Source of the DNA: Yersinia enterocolitica
GTDB lineage: Bacteria; Pseudomonadota; Gammaproteobacteria; Enterobacterales; Enterobacteriaceae
Length of the DNA stretch: 64,000 bases
Assembly (NCBI GenBank): GCA_002082245.2
Contig: NBTC02000002.1
Coordinates: 4,340,001 to 4,404,000 of the forward strand
Direction of reading: 5' to 3'
The position numbers and the translations under genes are program-made. How positions within the stretch are numbered: position 1 is the first letter of the stretch; the number at the start of each line of letters is the position of its first letter. Below the pieces are notes generated by a model, which saw only the letters and a list, made by a program, of their open reading frames with translations, ran no database searches and was not told the origin of the DNA. This document shows positions 17,607-26,784 of this stretch, piece after piece.

Positions 17607-17952
17607 CGGTGAGTTACATTCTCAAACATATTTTTGTGATCGGTGATGCCTATAAATTACTTTTTATTTCATAGCATTATACGTAGCAAATGCTGCCTTT
17701 TTAGTTACTCCGCTATTTATAACCTTGTTCACTACTAGTCAGTATTCCTCAACTCATGCTATTTCTATTTAGTTAGTTAAGAAAATAAACAATTATAATT
17801 TATAAGGTTATTACTGCCTTTTTGGCGATGCTCACGGTTTCGCCTCTTCTGTGACTCACTACATGGTGCCGGTTAATTAACCATTATCGGCAACAATTTG
17901 TTTTGCCCGCTATCTACTGCGAGCTGATATTGTCTGACTGGGAGCTGGTATT
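17607..17952. other. Intergenic region between LysR-type gene and MFS gene
   Basis: About 345 bp, more AT-rich than its neighbours, without a credible frame. A weak hairpin AGCATT (17673-17678) / AATGCT (17689-17694) followed by GCCTTTTT could end the upstream gene. The rest probably holds the MFS promoter; I cannot place it with confidence. Confidence 0.4.
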
Positions 17953-19113
17953 ATGCCTGTTGCGCTGCTGGCATTGGCACTGAGTGCTTTTGCTATTGGT
18001 ACCACCGAATTTGTCATTATGGGGCTGCTACCTCAGGTGGCGGGTGACTTACATATCTCGATTCCAACTGCCGGTTGGTTAATCAGTGGTTATGCGCTGG
18101 GAGTGGCAATTGGCGCACCTATCATGGCAGTTCTGACCGCAAAGTTGCCTCGTAAAAAGACATTATTACTATTAATGGTGATCTTTATTATCGGTAACCT
18201 GATGTGTGCTCTGGCATACAACTATGATTTCCTGATGCTGGCCAGAGTGATAACGGCGCTGTGTCATGGTGCTTTCTTTGGGATTGGTGCCGTGGTTGCC
18301 GCCAATCTGGTGGCGCCGAATCGACGAGCTTCGGCGGTGGCACTGATGTTTACTGGCCTGACGCTGGCCAATGTGTTGGGCGTGCCCCTAGGGACCGCGC
18401 TGGGGCAGGCCTTCGGTTGGCGCTCAACATTCTGGGTGGTTTCAGTCATCGGTTTATTCTCACTGGCCGCCCTTTACAGCAAATTACCTTCTTCTCAGGA
18501 GGAGGCCCCGACCGAACTGCGTAAAGAGATAGCCGCATTGCGCGGAGGGGGAATCTGGCTATCTTTATTGATGACGGTCTTTTTTGCCGCCGCTATGTTT
18601 GCTCTCTTTACTTACATCGCCCCCATTCTGACAGAAGTGACGCAGGTTTCAGAACATGGTGTCAGTTGGACATTGTTGCTGATGGGGGTTGGTCTGACAT
18701 TGGGCAATATTGTCGGGGGGCGGCTGGCCGATTGGCACCTTTCCGTCAGTCTGACGATGACTTTCCTGTTAATCGCGCTGTTTTCTGCCTTGTTCAGTTG
18801 GACCAGCTATTCATTATTGGCAGCAGAAGTGACGCTGTTTCTATGGTCAGCGGCAGCTTTCTCAGCAGTACCTGCACTACAAATCAATGTGGTTACCTAT
18901 GGTAAAAAAGCACCTAATCTGGTGTCGACCCTGAATATTGCCGCCTTTAATGTCGGCAATGCTTTAGGGGCATGGGTTGGTGGTGTGGTGATTGCTCGTG
19001 GGTTAGGTTTAACCGCAGTGCCCTTTGCCGCCGCAGCACTGGCGGTGATGGGGCTGCTACTGTGTCTGTTTACCTTCTCCCGGGCGCGGGCCGGTAAGGT
19101 GAAAGCTGTTTAG
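17953..19113 (+). CDS. MFS drug/sugar exporter, AraJ/YdhP-like
   Basis: The 386-residue protein is a 12-helix major facilitator. The start ALLALALSAFAIGTTEFVIMGLLP and the motifs GWLISGYALGVAIGAP, LPRKKTLLLLM, LARVITALCHGAFFGIG and GLTLANVLGVPLGT are typical of the DHA1 proton antiporter group that includes YdhP and AraJ. It would export a small molecule across the inner membrane. Substrate unknown. Its stop lies 15 bp from the convergent lysR. Confidence 0.88.
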   Translation: MPVALLALALSAFAIGTTEFVIMGLLPQVAGDLHISIPTAGWLISGYALGVAIGAPIMAVLTAKLPRKKTLLLLMVIFIIGNLMCALAYNYDFLMLARVITALCHGAFFGIGAVVAANLVAPNRRASAVALMFTGLTLANVLGVPLGTALGQAFGWRSTFWVVSVIGLFSLAALYSKLPSSQEEAPTELRKEIAALRGGGIWLSLLMTVFFAAAMFALFTYIAPILTEVTQVSEHGVSWTLLLMGVGLTLGNIVGGRLADWHLSVSLTMTFLLIALFSALFSWTSYSLLAAEVTLFLWSAAAFSAVPALQINVVTYGKKAPNLVSTLNIAAFNVGNALGAWVGGVVIARGLGLTAVPFAAAALAVMGLLLCLFTFSRARAGKVKAV

Positions 19114-19128
19114 GCCCGTTGCGAAAAC

Positions 19129-20070
19129 TTAATATTGTTGGGTAATCACTTGGGTTAGGCGCTGCTGGAAAGTGATGGCCTGCTGCTTTAAATGCTCGAT
19201 AAACGTATCTACCAAAGTAGATGATGGGCGATGTTTCGGTTGTATCAAACTGATAGTAAAAGGGATTTCGACGCTGAATGGCCGCACGCACACACCTTCA
19301 GCGCCCCCTTTGCTAATATAGTCTAATGCCGTGAGTGGATTGACAATCGATACCCCCACCCCTTCCCGTACCATGGCGCAGACCGATGCAGCACTGTGGG
19401 TTTCCAGCACTAACCTTCGGCTAACGCTTTGTTCAATAAATAGTTTATCCAATAATTGGCGATAACTGTCGGTAACGGACAAGCTGATAAAGTTTTCACC
19501 CTGGAAGTCTTGTGGTGTCAGTAGTGATTTATCCCGCAACGGATGGTCACTGGGCAATACGCAAATCTCATTCACGGTCATCAGAGGATGGCGCAACGTA
19601 CCGGCAGGAGTCTGGGTGTTTTCTGTCAGACCAAGGTCATGACGCTGAGCTGAAAGCCACTCTTCCAGTAGGGGCGATTCCTGCGGGATGATGCTCAGAC
19701 TGACTTCCGGGTAGCGGTCAATAAAGGGTTTGCACACGGCGGGTAGCAGCGATTGAGAAAAGACCGGTAGGCAGGCAATAGAAAGCTGCGCCTGTTGGAA
19801 TTGACGAATACCCTCAGCAGCTTGTCGGATGCGATCAAGACCGTAATAAGAGCGTTGTACCTCTTCAAATAGCCGCAAGCCTTGTACTGTGGGATAGAGG
19901 CGGCCACGTACACGCTCGAAGAGTGTTAATTGGACTAATTGCTCAAAGCGGGCCAGTTCACGGCTAACGGTGGGTTGGGATGTCTGGAGTAATAAGGCGG
20001 CTTCAGTCAGGTTACCGGTGGTCATGACACCATGAAAAATCTCGATTTGTCGTAGGGAAATGGTGGGCAT
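19129..20070 (-). CDS. lysR: LysR, activator of lysA
   Basis: LysR is the lysine/diaminopimelate-responsive regulator that activates lysA. ATG 20070 has AGGAG eight bases upstream and gives 313 residues starting MPTISLRQIEIFHGVM; an upstream start would add 15 unlikely residues. The HTH reads TSQPTVSRELARFE. The substrate domain carries long stretches matching E. coli LysR (LSIACLPVFSQS, PQESPLLEEWLSAQ, ETHSAASVCAMVREGVGVS, LTALDYI). It is divergent from lysA over about 170 bp, as in E. coli. Confidence 0.95.
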   Translation of the reverse strand: MPTISLRQIEIFHGVMTTGNLTEAALLLQTSQPTVSRELARFEQLVQLTLFERVRGRLYPTVQGLRLFEEVQRSYYGLDRIRQAAEGIRQFQQAQLSIACLPVFSQSLLPAVCKPFIDRYPEVSLSIIPQESPLLEEWLSAQRHDLGLTENTQTPAGTLRHPLMTVNEICVLPSDHPLRDKSLLTPQDFQGENFISLSVTDSYRQLLDKLFIEQSVSRRLVLETHSAASVCAMVREGVGVSIVNPLTALDYISKGGAEGVCVRPFSVEIPFTISLIQPKHRPSSTLVDTFIEHLKQQAITFQQRLTQVITQQY

Positions 20071-20237
20071 CACAACACTCCTGAAGTGGCGACGGTTTAC
20101 TGAAAGCCATATCATAAATGAATAGACTCACGGTAAATAGATATTTTCCTAACAGGTATTCAGTTGCTAATAATGAGGTATCAGCGAAATCATTTTTTTC
20201 GCCCAACATATTGATGAACAATTATTAGGAAAAACCT
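20071..20237. promoter_or_regulatory. Divergent lysR-lysA control region
   Basis: This intergenic region separates the start codons of the two divergent genes and must hold both promoters and the LysR operator. AT-rich stretches at 20120-20235 suit this. The exact operator cannot be placed by eye; T-N11-A-type LysR motifs are too common in AT-rich DNA to choose one. Confidence 0.6.
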
Positions 20238-21500
20238 ATGCCGCGCACACTTTATGACACCACTTCGGCACTGACTGCCCACAATCTGCTGGCTCTGCCT
20301 GAGCAATTTGGCTGCCCGGTGTGGGCGTATGATGGTGAGATTATTGTTAAACGAATCAACCAATTACGAAACTTTGATGTTATTCGTTTTGCCCAGAAAG
20401 CCTGTTCGAATATTCATATTCTCGGTTTGATGCGTGAGCAGGGTGTCAAAGTCGATTCAGTCTCGTTGGGTGAGATAGAACGTGCGATACATGCTGGCTT
20501 CCAGCCGGGGCAGGAACCGGCCGAGATCGTATTTACCGCAGATCTGCTGGATCAGGCCACGTTATTACGGGTGACTGAATTAAACATTCCGGTCAATGCC
20601 GGTTCAATCGACATGCTAGATCAACTGGGGCAACATGCCCCAGGGCACCCCGTTTGGTTGCGGATAAATCCGGGTTTTGGCCATGGTCATAGCCAAAAAA
20701 CCAATACTGGCGGTGAGAACAGCAAACACGGTATCTGGCATCAAGATTTACCACAAGCTATTGAGAAAATTAAAAAATATGGTTTAACGCTGGTGGGTGT
20801 TCATATGCATATTGGTTCTGGTGTTGATTATCAACATCTGGAGCAAGTTTGTGATGCCATGGTTCAGCAGGTGATTGCACTGGGGCAGGATATCAGCGCT
20901 ATCTCTGCCGGTGGTGGGTTATCGATCCCTTATCAATTTGGTGATGATGAGATTGATACCGAACATTATTATGGCTTATGGAATAAAGCCAGAGAGCAAA
21001 TTGCTGCCTATCTCGGTCATCCGGTTAGTCTGGAAATTGAGCCCGGCCGCTTTCTGGTGGCAGAGTCAGGTGTTTTGGTGGCGCAGGTGCGGGCTGTTAA
21101 AAATATGGGCCGTCGCCACTATGTGTTGGTGGATGCCGGATTTAACGATTTGATGCGGCCAGCAATGTATGGCAGTTATCACCATATTTCGTTGCTGCCT
21201 GCTGATGAGCGCGACCTCACATCGGCACCGTTGATTGATACGGTAGTTGGCGGCCCGCTGTGCGAGTCAGGTGATGTATTCACCCAGGAAGCGGGTGGTG
21301 GATTGGAAACTCGCGCATTGCCAGCCGCTAAAATTGGTGATTATTTGGTATTCCACGATACCGGGGCTTATGGTGCGTCGATGTCTTCGAACTACAACAG
21401 CCGCCCATTATTGCCGGAAGTGCTGTTCGAACAGGGGCAGCCACGCTTAATTCGCCGTCGGCAAACCATTGAAGAACTTATTGCATTAGAGCAGATTTAA
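20238..21500 (+). CDS. lysA: Diaminopimelate decarboxylase LysA
   Basis: LysA converts meso-diaminopimelate to L-lysine, the last step of lysine synthesis. The 420-residue PLP enzyme has the cofactor lysine in FAQKACSN (Lys54), the glycine loop ISAGGGLSIPY, EIEPGRFLVAESGVL, and the active-site cysteine motif GPLCESGDVF; it ends with LPEVLFEQGQPRLIRRRQT as in E. coli. Start ATG 20238 has AGGAAA upstream. Expression should depend on the adjacent LysR. Confidence 0.97.
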   Translation: MPRTLYDTTSALTAHNLLALPEQFGCPVWAYDGEIIVKRINQLRNFDVIRFAQKACSNIHILGLMREQGVKVDSVSLGEIERAIHAGFQPGQEPAEIVFTADLLDQATLLRVTELNIPVNAGSIDMLDQLGQHAPGHPVWLRINPGFGHGHSQKTNTGGENSKHGIWHQDLPQAIEKIKKYGLTLVGVHMHIGSGVDYQHLEQVCDAMVQQVIALGQDISAISAGGGLSIPYQFGDDEIDTEHYYGLWNKAREQIAAYLGHPVSLEIEPGRFLVAESGVLVAQVRAVKNMGRRHYVLVDAGFNDLMRPAMYGSYHHISLLPADERDLTSAPLIDTVVGGPLCESGDVFTQEAGGGLETRALPAAKIGDYLVFHDTGAYGASMSSNYNSRPLLPEVLFEQGQPRLIRRRQTIEELIALEQI

Positions 21501-21540
21501 CGACTTTGTTATCAAAAGGATAGGTTGAATTAGCTTATAC

Positions 21541-21587
21541 AAAAAAGTCCTCAGCCGATAGCCAGAGACATAACTCAAGGCTATCGG
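21541..21587 (-). terminator. Terminator after the AscG-like repressor gene
   Basis: CCGATAGCC (21555-21563) pairs with GGCTATCGG (21579-21587). Read leftward, the stem is followed within a few bases by a T6 run (complement of 21541-21546), a rho-independent form for the leftward gene. It may also block lysA read-through. Confidence 0.7.
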
Positions 21588-21628
21588 TTACCTGGATTTG
21601 ATCCTATTTGCATTTGATACAAACGTCC

Positions 21629-22639
21629 TCAGCGGTAATAGGGCCCTGGTACCACCGAATCACGTAATTTTAACTCACCGATGAAAGGGGGCAGCGGTAG
21701 CACCGGTTTGCCCGCAATCAGCTTCAACGCCTGAGTAATGGCGGCTTCAATCATCGCATCAATCGGCAGATACACAGTTGAGAGTGCCGGTTGCAGGTAA
21801 GGTGCGGTAGGTTCGTCATCAAAACCAAATAACGAAACATCTTGTGGTAGCTTTTTCCCCGCCTGATTAAGGGCTTTCATCGCCCCGATAGTCATATCAT
21901 CATTGTAGATAAACAGCGCGCTGAAGCTAATATCGCGTGCCAATAGCGCCTGACATCCTTGATAACCGTCAGGTACGCCACTATCGCCATGGATAATCAG
22001 ATCTTCATTCAGCGCGATTCCGTGCGCCTCCAGCGCTTGCTGATAACCGGCAAGGCGGGATTGGGCCGTGGAGGTGGTGATTGGCCCGGTAATATAGGCA
22101 ATATCACGATGCCCTTGCTGTATCAGATAATTAACCGCATTAAATGCAGCTTGTTGCTGTTCGAAGAACACACAGCGCTCACGGGCCTGGGGTAAATCAC
22201 GATTAATAACCATCAAGGGGGCGGCAACGTTGGCAAGCAATTGCATTAAATCAGCTTCAGACATTGAGCGAGTGTAAAGAATAATGGCATCACAGCAACG
22301 GTCAGCCAGTAACTGAACTGCCTGCTGTTCGCCTTGTGGCGTATCGTGGCCATCTGTCACGATCAAATGCTTACCACTGGCTTCAATCAGTTTCGCAGCC
22401 TGCTGGAGTAAACGGCCAAAGTAGGGGCCTTCAAAGTTCGAAACCACTAACCCGATGCTGTTGGAGCTTCTGTTGGCCAGTGATTGTGCTAGAAAATTAG
22501 GGCGGTAACCCAGTTCGTCCATCGCCTTAAACACCGCCTCACGGGTGCTTTCCTTCACCTGCCCGGTGCCGTTTAATACCCGGGAGACAGTGGCCTTGGA
22601 AACACCGGCGCGCAAAGAGACATCCAACATGGTAATCAT
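21629..22639 (-). CDS. LacI-family repressor, AscG-like
   Basis: The 336-residue protein starts at ATG 22639 with GAGG upstream. It begins MITMLDVSLRAGVSKATVSRVLNGTGQVKESTREAVFKAM, a LacI HTH plus hinge (RPNFLAQSLANRSSNSIGLV), then a periplasmic-binding-like sugar domain with LFGFDDEPTAPYLQPALSTV. The motifs are closest to AscG (beta-glucoside repressor) of E. coli among those I can recall. No sugar operon lies next to it, so the target is elsewhere or is its own gene. It lies between lysA and galR; E. coli has only galR here. Confidence 0.85.
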   Translation of the reverse strand: MITMLDVSLRAGVSKATVSRVLNGTGQVKESTREAVFKAMDELGYRPNFLAQSLANRSSNSIGLVVSNFEGPYFGRLLQQAAKLIEASGKHLIVTDGHDTPQGEQQAVQLLADRCCDAIILYTRSMSEADLMQLLANVAAPLMVINRDLPQARERCVFFEQQQAAFNAVNYLIQQGHRDIAYITGPITTSTAQSRLAGYQQALEAHGIALNEDLIIHGDSGVPDGYQGCQALLARDISFSALFIYNDDMTIGAMKALNQAGKKLPQDVSLFGFDDEPTAPYLQPALSTVYLPIDAMIEAAITQALKLIAGKPVLPLPPFIGELKLRDSVVPGPYYR

Positions 22640-22823
22640 CAATCGTAAACCTCTTGGCTGGGTAGCTATTGCCCCAGTCGGCCCGTGTCATAACACGATA
22701 ACTGCCGGGCGTGGCACTCTCGTTGGGTGCGGCGTAGTGGGCGATTTTTGTGGCATAACTGCCGGATATCGCGGCAGTTTAGCATAGCGCAGGCGGGTTG
22801 CAGCTCTTTGTTATCGACAGTTC

Positions 22824-23840
22824 TCAGTCATCTGCGGGCGTTTGCGGGCTGGCGACAGAATGGCGGCGGACCAGCGTTGGGCTGAACATATTGGTGATTT
22901 CTGGCAACGGGGTATGGTTGGCCAGCGCCAGCGCCAATTCTGCGGCCTGTGTCGCCATCGCAACGACCGGGTAGCGGATGGTGGTCAGCCGGGGGCGCAG
23001 ATAACGAGAAATTAATACATCATCAAAACCAATCAGTGAGATCTCTTGCGGCACTTCGATGCTGTTGTCGCTGAGAACAGACAATGCGCCAGCAGCCATG
23101 GAGTCGTTATAACAGGTAACTGCCGTGAAGTGTCTACCACGGCCGAGCAGGTCGGTCATGGCCTGTTCGCCGCCAATCTCATCTGGCGTACCGTAGGATA
23201 TTAAGCGGTCATCAACCGGAATCTCAAACTCTTTTAGTGCGTCCAAATAGCCTTGTAGGCGATCAATGGCATCGGAAATTTGGTGATTAGAGCAAATAAT
23301 AGCGATGCGTTTATGCCCTTGCTGAATCAGATGGCGGGTTGCCAACCAGGCACCATAACGGTCATCTAATGCGACACAGCGGGTTTCGAAACCCGGTAAT
23401 GTGCGGTTAATCAACACCATACCGGGGATCTGTTCCATTAATGATGTCAATTCTTCATCGGACAGTTTTTTGGCATGAACCACCAGGGCGGCACAACGAT
23501 GGCGAATCAGTTGTTCGATGGCCTGACGCTCTTTCTCTTCGTCATGGTAACCGTTACCAATCAGCAAGAAATTTCCGGTGGCATAGGCCACTTGTTCGAC
23601 AGCTTTGACCATCGATCCAAAGAATGGATCTGACACATCAGAAACAATCATGCCTACCGTTTCAGTTGATTGCTGGGCCAGCGCCCGCGCATTGGCGTTT
23701 GGGTGATATTGCAGTTGTTCCATGGCGTTACAGACCGCCATACGTGATGTCTCACTGGCCTTGGGAGAATTATTGATAACACGAGATACCGTCGCGACGG
23801 AAACACCCGCCAGCTTGGCAACATCCTTAATAGTGGCCAT
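22824..23840 (-). CDS. galR: Galactose operon repressor GalR
   Basis: The 338-residue LacI-family protein opens MATIKDVAKLAGVSVATVSRVINNSPKASE, and continues NARALAQQSTETVGM, VSDPFFGSMVKAVEQVAY and NFLLIGNGYH, nearly matching E. coli GalR, with FSPTLVRRHS at the end. It represses galactose transport and catabolism genes. Its position beside lysA agrees with the conserved lysR-lysA-galR order. The AscG-like gene follows on the same strand after about 185 bp. Confidence 0.93.
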   Translation of the reverse strand: MATIKDVAKLAGVSVATVSRVINNSPKASETSRMAVCNAMEQLQYHPNANARALAQQSTETVGMIVSDVSDPFFGSMVKAVEQVAYATGNFLLIGNGYHDEEKERQAIEQLIRHRCAALVVHAKKLSDEELTSLMEQIPGMVLINRTLPGFETRCVALDDRYGAWLATRHLIQQGHKRIAIICSNHQISDAIDRLQGYLDALKEFEIPVDDRLISYGTPDEIGGEQAMTDLLGRGRHFTAVTCYNDSMAAGALSVLSDNSIEVPQEISLIGFDDVLISRYLRPRLTTIRYPVVAMATQAAELALALANHTPLPEITNMFSPTLVRRHSVASPQTPADD

Positions 23841-24135
23841 TTTTCTTCCAGAGATTTTCAGGGTAATCGCTTACATCCCTCAGTTTTGCGGAAAACGGTG
23901 TTGCCCGCAAGGGGGGAAGATCGCAACTTGGTGAGAAAAAATCACAGAAACAGCAATTAGCACGATTACCTGTGGTTTTCGCAAGCCACAGGTTTCGATT
24001 TGACTTGCCTTGGTTAACCCAGCGCATCAAATGAAACGGTTAGTACAAAACGATTATGTTTAGTCTAAATTGTGCTTTGGTCTTACTGCCCGCTGAATGT
24101 TATTTTTATGATCTATTTAATTGCCTGAGATAGCC

Positions 24136-26394
24136 ATGTCCATCATCCGTTACCCCCAGCTTGCCCACTGGGGCGCTTTTACCGCTGTTGTTGAAGATGG
24201 CAAACTGATCCGTTGCGAGCCATTTGCCAATGATCCCAACCCTTCTCGGTTGTTGGAATCCATTACACCCATGGTTTATTCCGATAAACGTATTCGCAAA
24301 CCGGCGATACGCCGATCGTGGTTACAGCAGCGAGAGAAAAGTGATCGAACTTTGCGTGGTCGGGAAGACTTTGTTGAGGTGGAGTGGGATGTCGCGCTGG
24401 ATTTAGTGGCGCAAGAGAATCGCCGGGTCAGGGACCGTTATGGCCCGTCAGGGATATTTACCGGCTCCTATGGTTGGTCTTCTGCCGGGCGTTTACATCA
24501 CGCGCGTTCATTAGTCCGGCGTTTCTATTTCAGCGGCGGCGGCGGGGTTGATCAACTGGGCAACTACAGTTGGGGCTCGGCACAGTTTTTTCTGCCTTAT
24601 GTGATTGGTACTTTTAGCCCGTTGACCGGCAGGGTGACATCATGGCCGAGTGTGGTTGAGCATTGTGAACTGTTTATTGCGTTCGGCGGGTTGGCACTGA
24701 AAAACGCTCAGGTCTCTTCCGGTGGCTCGGCGGAACATTCATTAAAACCCTGGTTGGAAAAACTGGCACAAAAAGGCACGCCAGTGATTAACATCAGCCC
24801 GATGCGGGATGATTGCCCGGCATTTGTGAATGCCGAATGGATACCGATTCGTCCCAATACAGATGTAGCACTGATGCTGGCGCTGGCTTATGAAATCCAA
24901 CGTGTTGACGGGCAGGATGAGGCTTTTCTGGCTACTCATTGCGTGGGCTATGAGCAATTAGCTGATTACATTCGTGGGGTGAATGACGGTATTGCTAAAA
25001 CCCCTGAGTGGGCCAGCGAGATTACCGGTATTCCCGCACCAAGAATTACCCTGTTAGCCCAGCAACTTATCGGTGTTCGCAGCTTTATGACCTGTTCCTA
25101 TTCAGTACAGCGCGCGCACCGTGGTGAGCAACCTTACTGGATGGTGATTGCCTTATCAGCCATGCTGGGGCAAGTGGGGCTGCCCGGCGGTGGCTTCTCA
25201 TTTGGTCATGGATCGATGAACGGTGTGGGTAACCCGCGGATAGACACGCCGGGGCCAAGCATGCCAGTGGGTAAGAACCCCTCTGGATTGGCTATTCCAG
25301 TGGCCCGCATTTGTGACATGTTGCTGCAACCGGGGCAGCCGTATCAGTTCCAAGGGGAAACCCATACCTACCCCGATATTCATTTAGTGCATTGGGCTGG
25401 CGGCAATCCATTCCACCATCATCAGCAATTGAATCGGCTGGTGGAGGGGTGGCAAAAGCCGGACACCGTGATTGTGCAGGATATCTGGTGGACACCTGCG
25501 GCTAAAATGGCCGATATCGTGCTGCCAGTGACCAGTTCGCTGGAACGTAATGATATTGGTGGCTCGTCACGGGATCGCTATGTATTGGCGATGCATCAGG
25601 CGATTGCGCCACAACATCAGGCCCGTAACGATTTTGATATTTTCGCTGATCTGGCCGAACGACTGGGTTATCGCAGTGAATTTACCGAAAATAGAGATGA
25701 AATGGCCTGGATTCGGCATATCTACCAGGAGTGCGGAGTGGCACAACAGCCACACGGGGTGGAATGGCCTGATTTTGAATCTTTCTGGCAACGGGGCCAT
25801 GTTGATTTACCTGCTCCGCCAAAGGAGTTCGTGTTCTTTGATGCTTTTCGCGAAAACCCACAGACTAATCCGCTGCAAACGCCAAGTGGCAAAATTGAGC
25901 TGTTCAGTGAGAAAATCGCCAGCTATCACTATGAGGATTTTGCGCCTCATGCCGAGTGGCAACCACCGGTTGAGTGGTTAGGGGCACCACAAGCTGAGCA
26001 GTGGCCGCTGCATCTGATCTCTATTCAACCCGAGGATCGTCTGCATAGCCAACTTGATCCTGCACCATTGGCGCAAGGGAATAAAACTGCCGGCCGTGAA
26101 ACGCTGTATATGCACCCACAAGATGCAGCCAAACGTGACATTACTGAGGGCAGTCAGGTTCAGGTCAGCAACTTACGGGGTCATTGTCTGGCGGGAGTGC
26201 GTATTACTGATGGTGTTACTCAAGGGGTAGTGTTAATGGCAACAGGGGCCTGGTTTGATCCCGGTTTCGGCGGCAAGCAGCATAAAGTTGAACAATCAGG
26301 TAACCCCAACGTTCTGACGCTAGACATTGGTACCTCGCGTTTAACTCAAGGCCCGAATGCAATGAGTTGTCTGGTTGAGGTGGCGCGGTACTAA
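24136..26394 (+). CDS. BisC-like molybdopterin S/N-oxide reductase
   Basis: The enzyme belongs to the DMSO-reductase family and most resembles biotin sulfoxide reductase BisC (HWGAFTAVVEDGK, GIFTGSYGWSSAGRLHHA, LGNYSWGSAQ, LPGGGFSFGHG, WAGGNPFHHHQQLNRL, ADIVLPVTSSLERND). The serine after SYGW is the expected Mo ligand. ATG 24136 gives 752 residues; a TTG at 24121 adds five. There is no Tat signal and no iron-sulfur cysteine motif at the N-terminus, so it is a cytoplasmic single-subunit reductase. BisC repairs oxidised biotin and methionine sulfoxide; the substrate here is inferred. No partner gene adjoins it. Confidence 0.85.
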   Translation: MSIIRYPQLAHWGAFTAVVEDGKLIRCEPFANDPNPSRLLESITPMVYSDKRIRKPAIRRSWLQQREKSDRTLRGREDFVEVEWDVALDLVAQENRRVRDRYGPSGIFTGSYGWSSAGRLHHARSLVRRFYFSGGGGVDQLGNYSWGSAQFFLPYVIGTFSPLTGRVTSWPSVVEHCELFIAFGGLALKNAQVSSGGSAEHSLKPWLEKLAQKGTPVINISPMRDDCPAFVNAEWIPIRPNTDVALMLALAYEIQRVDGQDEAFLATHCVGYEQLADYIRGVNDGIAKTPEWASEITGIPAPRITLLAQQLIGVRSFMTCSYSVQRAHRGEQPYWMVIALSAMLGQVGLPGGGFSFGHGSMNGVGNPRIDTPGPSMPVGKNPSGLAIPVARICDMLLQPGQPYQFQGETHTYPDIHLVHWAGGNPFHHHQQLNRLVEGWQKPDTVIVQDIWWTPAAKMADIVLPVTSSLERNDIGGSSRDRYVLAMHQAIAPQHQARNDFDIFADLAERLGYRSEFTENRDEMAWIRHIYQECGVAQQPHGVEWPDFESFWQRGHVDLPAPPKEFVFFDAFRENPQTNPLQTPSGKIELFSEKIASYHYEDFAPHAEWQPPVEWLGAPQAEQWPLHLISIQPEDRLHSQLDPAPLAQGNKTAGRETLYMHPQDAAKRDITEGSQVQVSNLRGHCLAGVRITDGVTQGVVLMATGAWFDPGFGGKQHKVEQSGNPNVLTLDIGTSRLTQGPNAMSCLVEVARY

Positions 26395-26571
26395 TTTTAT
26401 CTTAGCCAGGCTTAGGGTGTTGCCGGTGGGATAGCGGCAGCACCCATTATTTTGGCAATGCACCTCAATGAATTACAAACCTATTTCGTCTTTCTGACAA
26501 TGTTCACTACTGGTTACACTTTGCACGTAAATGTTGCGATTGCTTGCTGGCTGTGGCTTCACTGAAACGGA

Positions 26572-26577
26572 TACAGT
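26572..26577 (+). promoter_or_regulatory. -10 element of the OmrA/OmrB-type sRNA
   Basis: TACAGT sits seven bases before the predicted start of the sRNA. There is no good -35, as expected of an activator-dependent promoter; OmpR activates omrA/omrB in E. coli. Upstream AT-rich stretches with TGTTCACT and TGGTTACACTTTGCA (26500-26525) are candidate OmpR sites. Confidence 0.5.
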
Positions 26578-26583
26578 GTTCAT

Positions 26584-26681
26584 CCCAGAGGTATTAATTG
26601 GTGAGTAATCAACATACGCTGTGTGTTAAAAGCCAGTTTTTTATTTGCACCAACCTACGCAGATGCGTAGGTTTTTTTTTA
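26584..26681 (+). ncRNA. omrA: OmrA/OmrB-type small RNA
   Basis: OmrA and OmrB are OmpR-activated, Hfq-dependent sRNAs that repress outer-membrane protein and curli genes. The 5' end CCCAGAGGTATTAATTGGTGA is almost the conserved seed region of E. coli OmrA/OmrB. The 3' end carries GCACCAACCTACGC and a 9-bp terminator stem (26652-26660 with 26665-26673) running into nine or more T. The middle differs from both E. coli RNAs. Location before aas and near galR is the known omr locus. Only one copy is seen, so whether it is A or B is undecided. Confidence 0.9.
26652..26681 (+). terminator. Rho-independent terminator of the omr sRNA
   Basis: Perfect stem AACCTACGC / GCGTAGGTT with an AGAT tetraloop, followed by a long T run. 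It forms the 3' end of the sRNA. Confidence 0.92.
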
Positions 26682-26784
26682 TTTCTTCCTGCTGTTGCGA
26701 TTATCAGCCCCCTCTTAGCAATATTTTAGCCACTATTATAGTATTCTCTCTTTTTCATATTCATTGTCTTATAGGGAAATAAAC

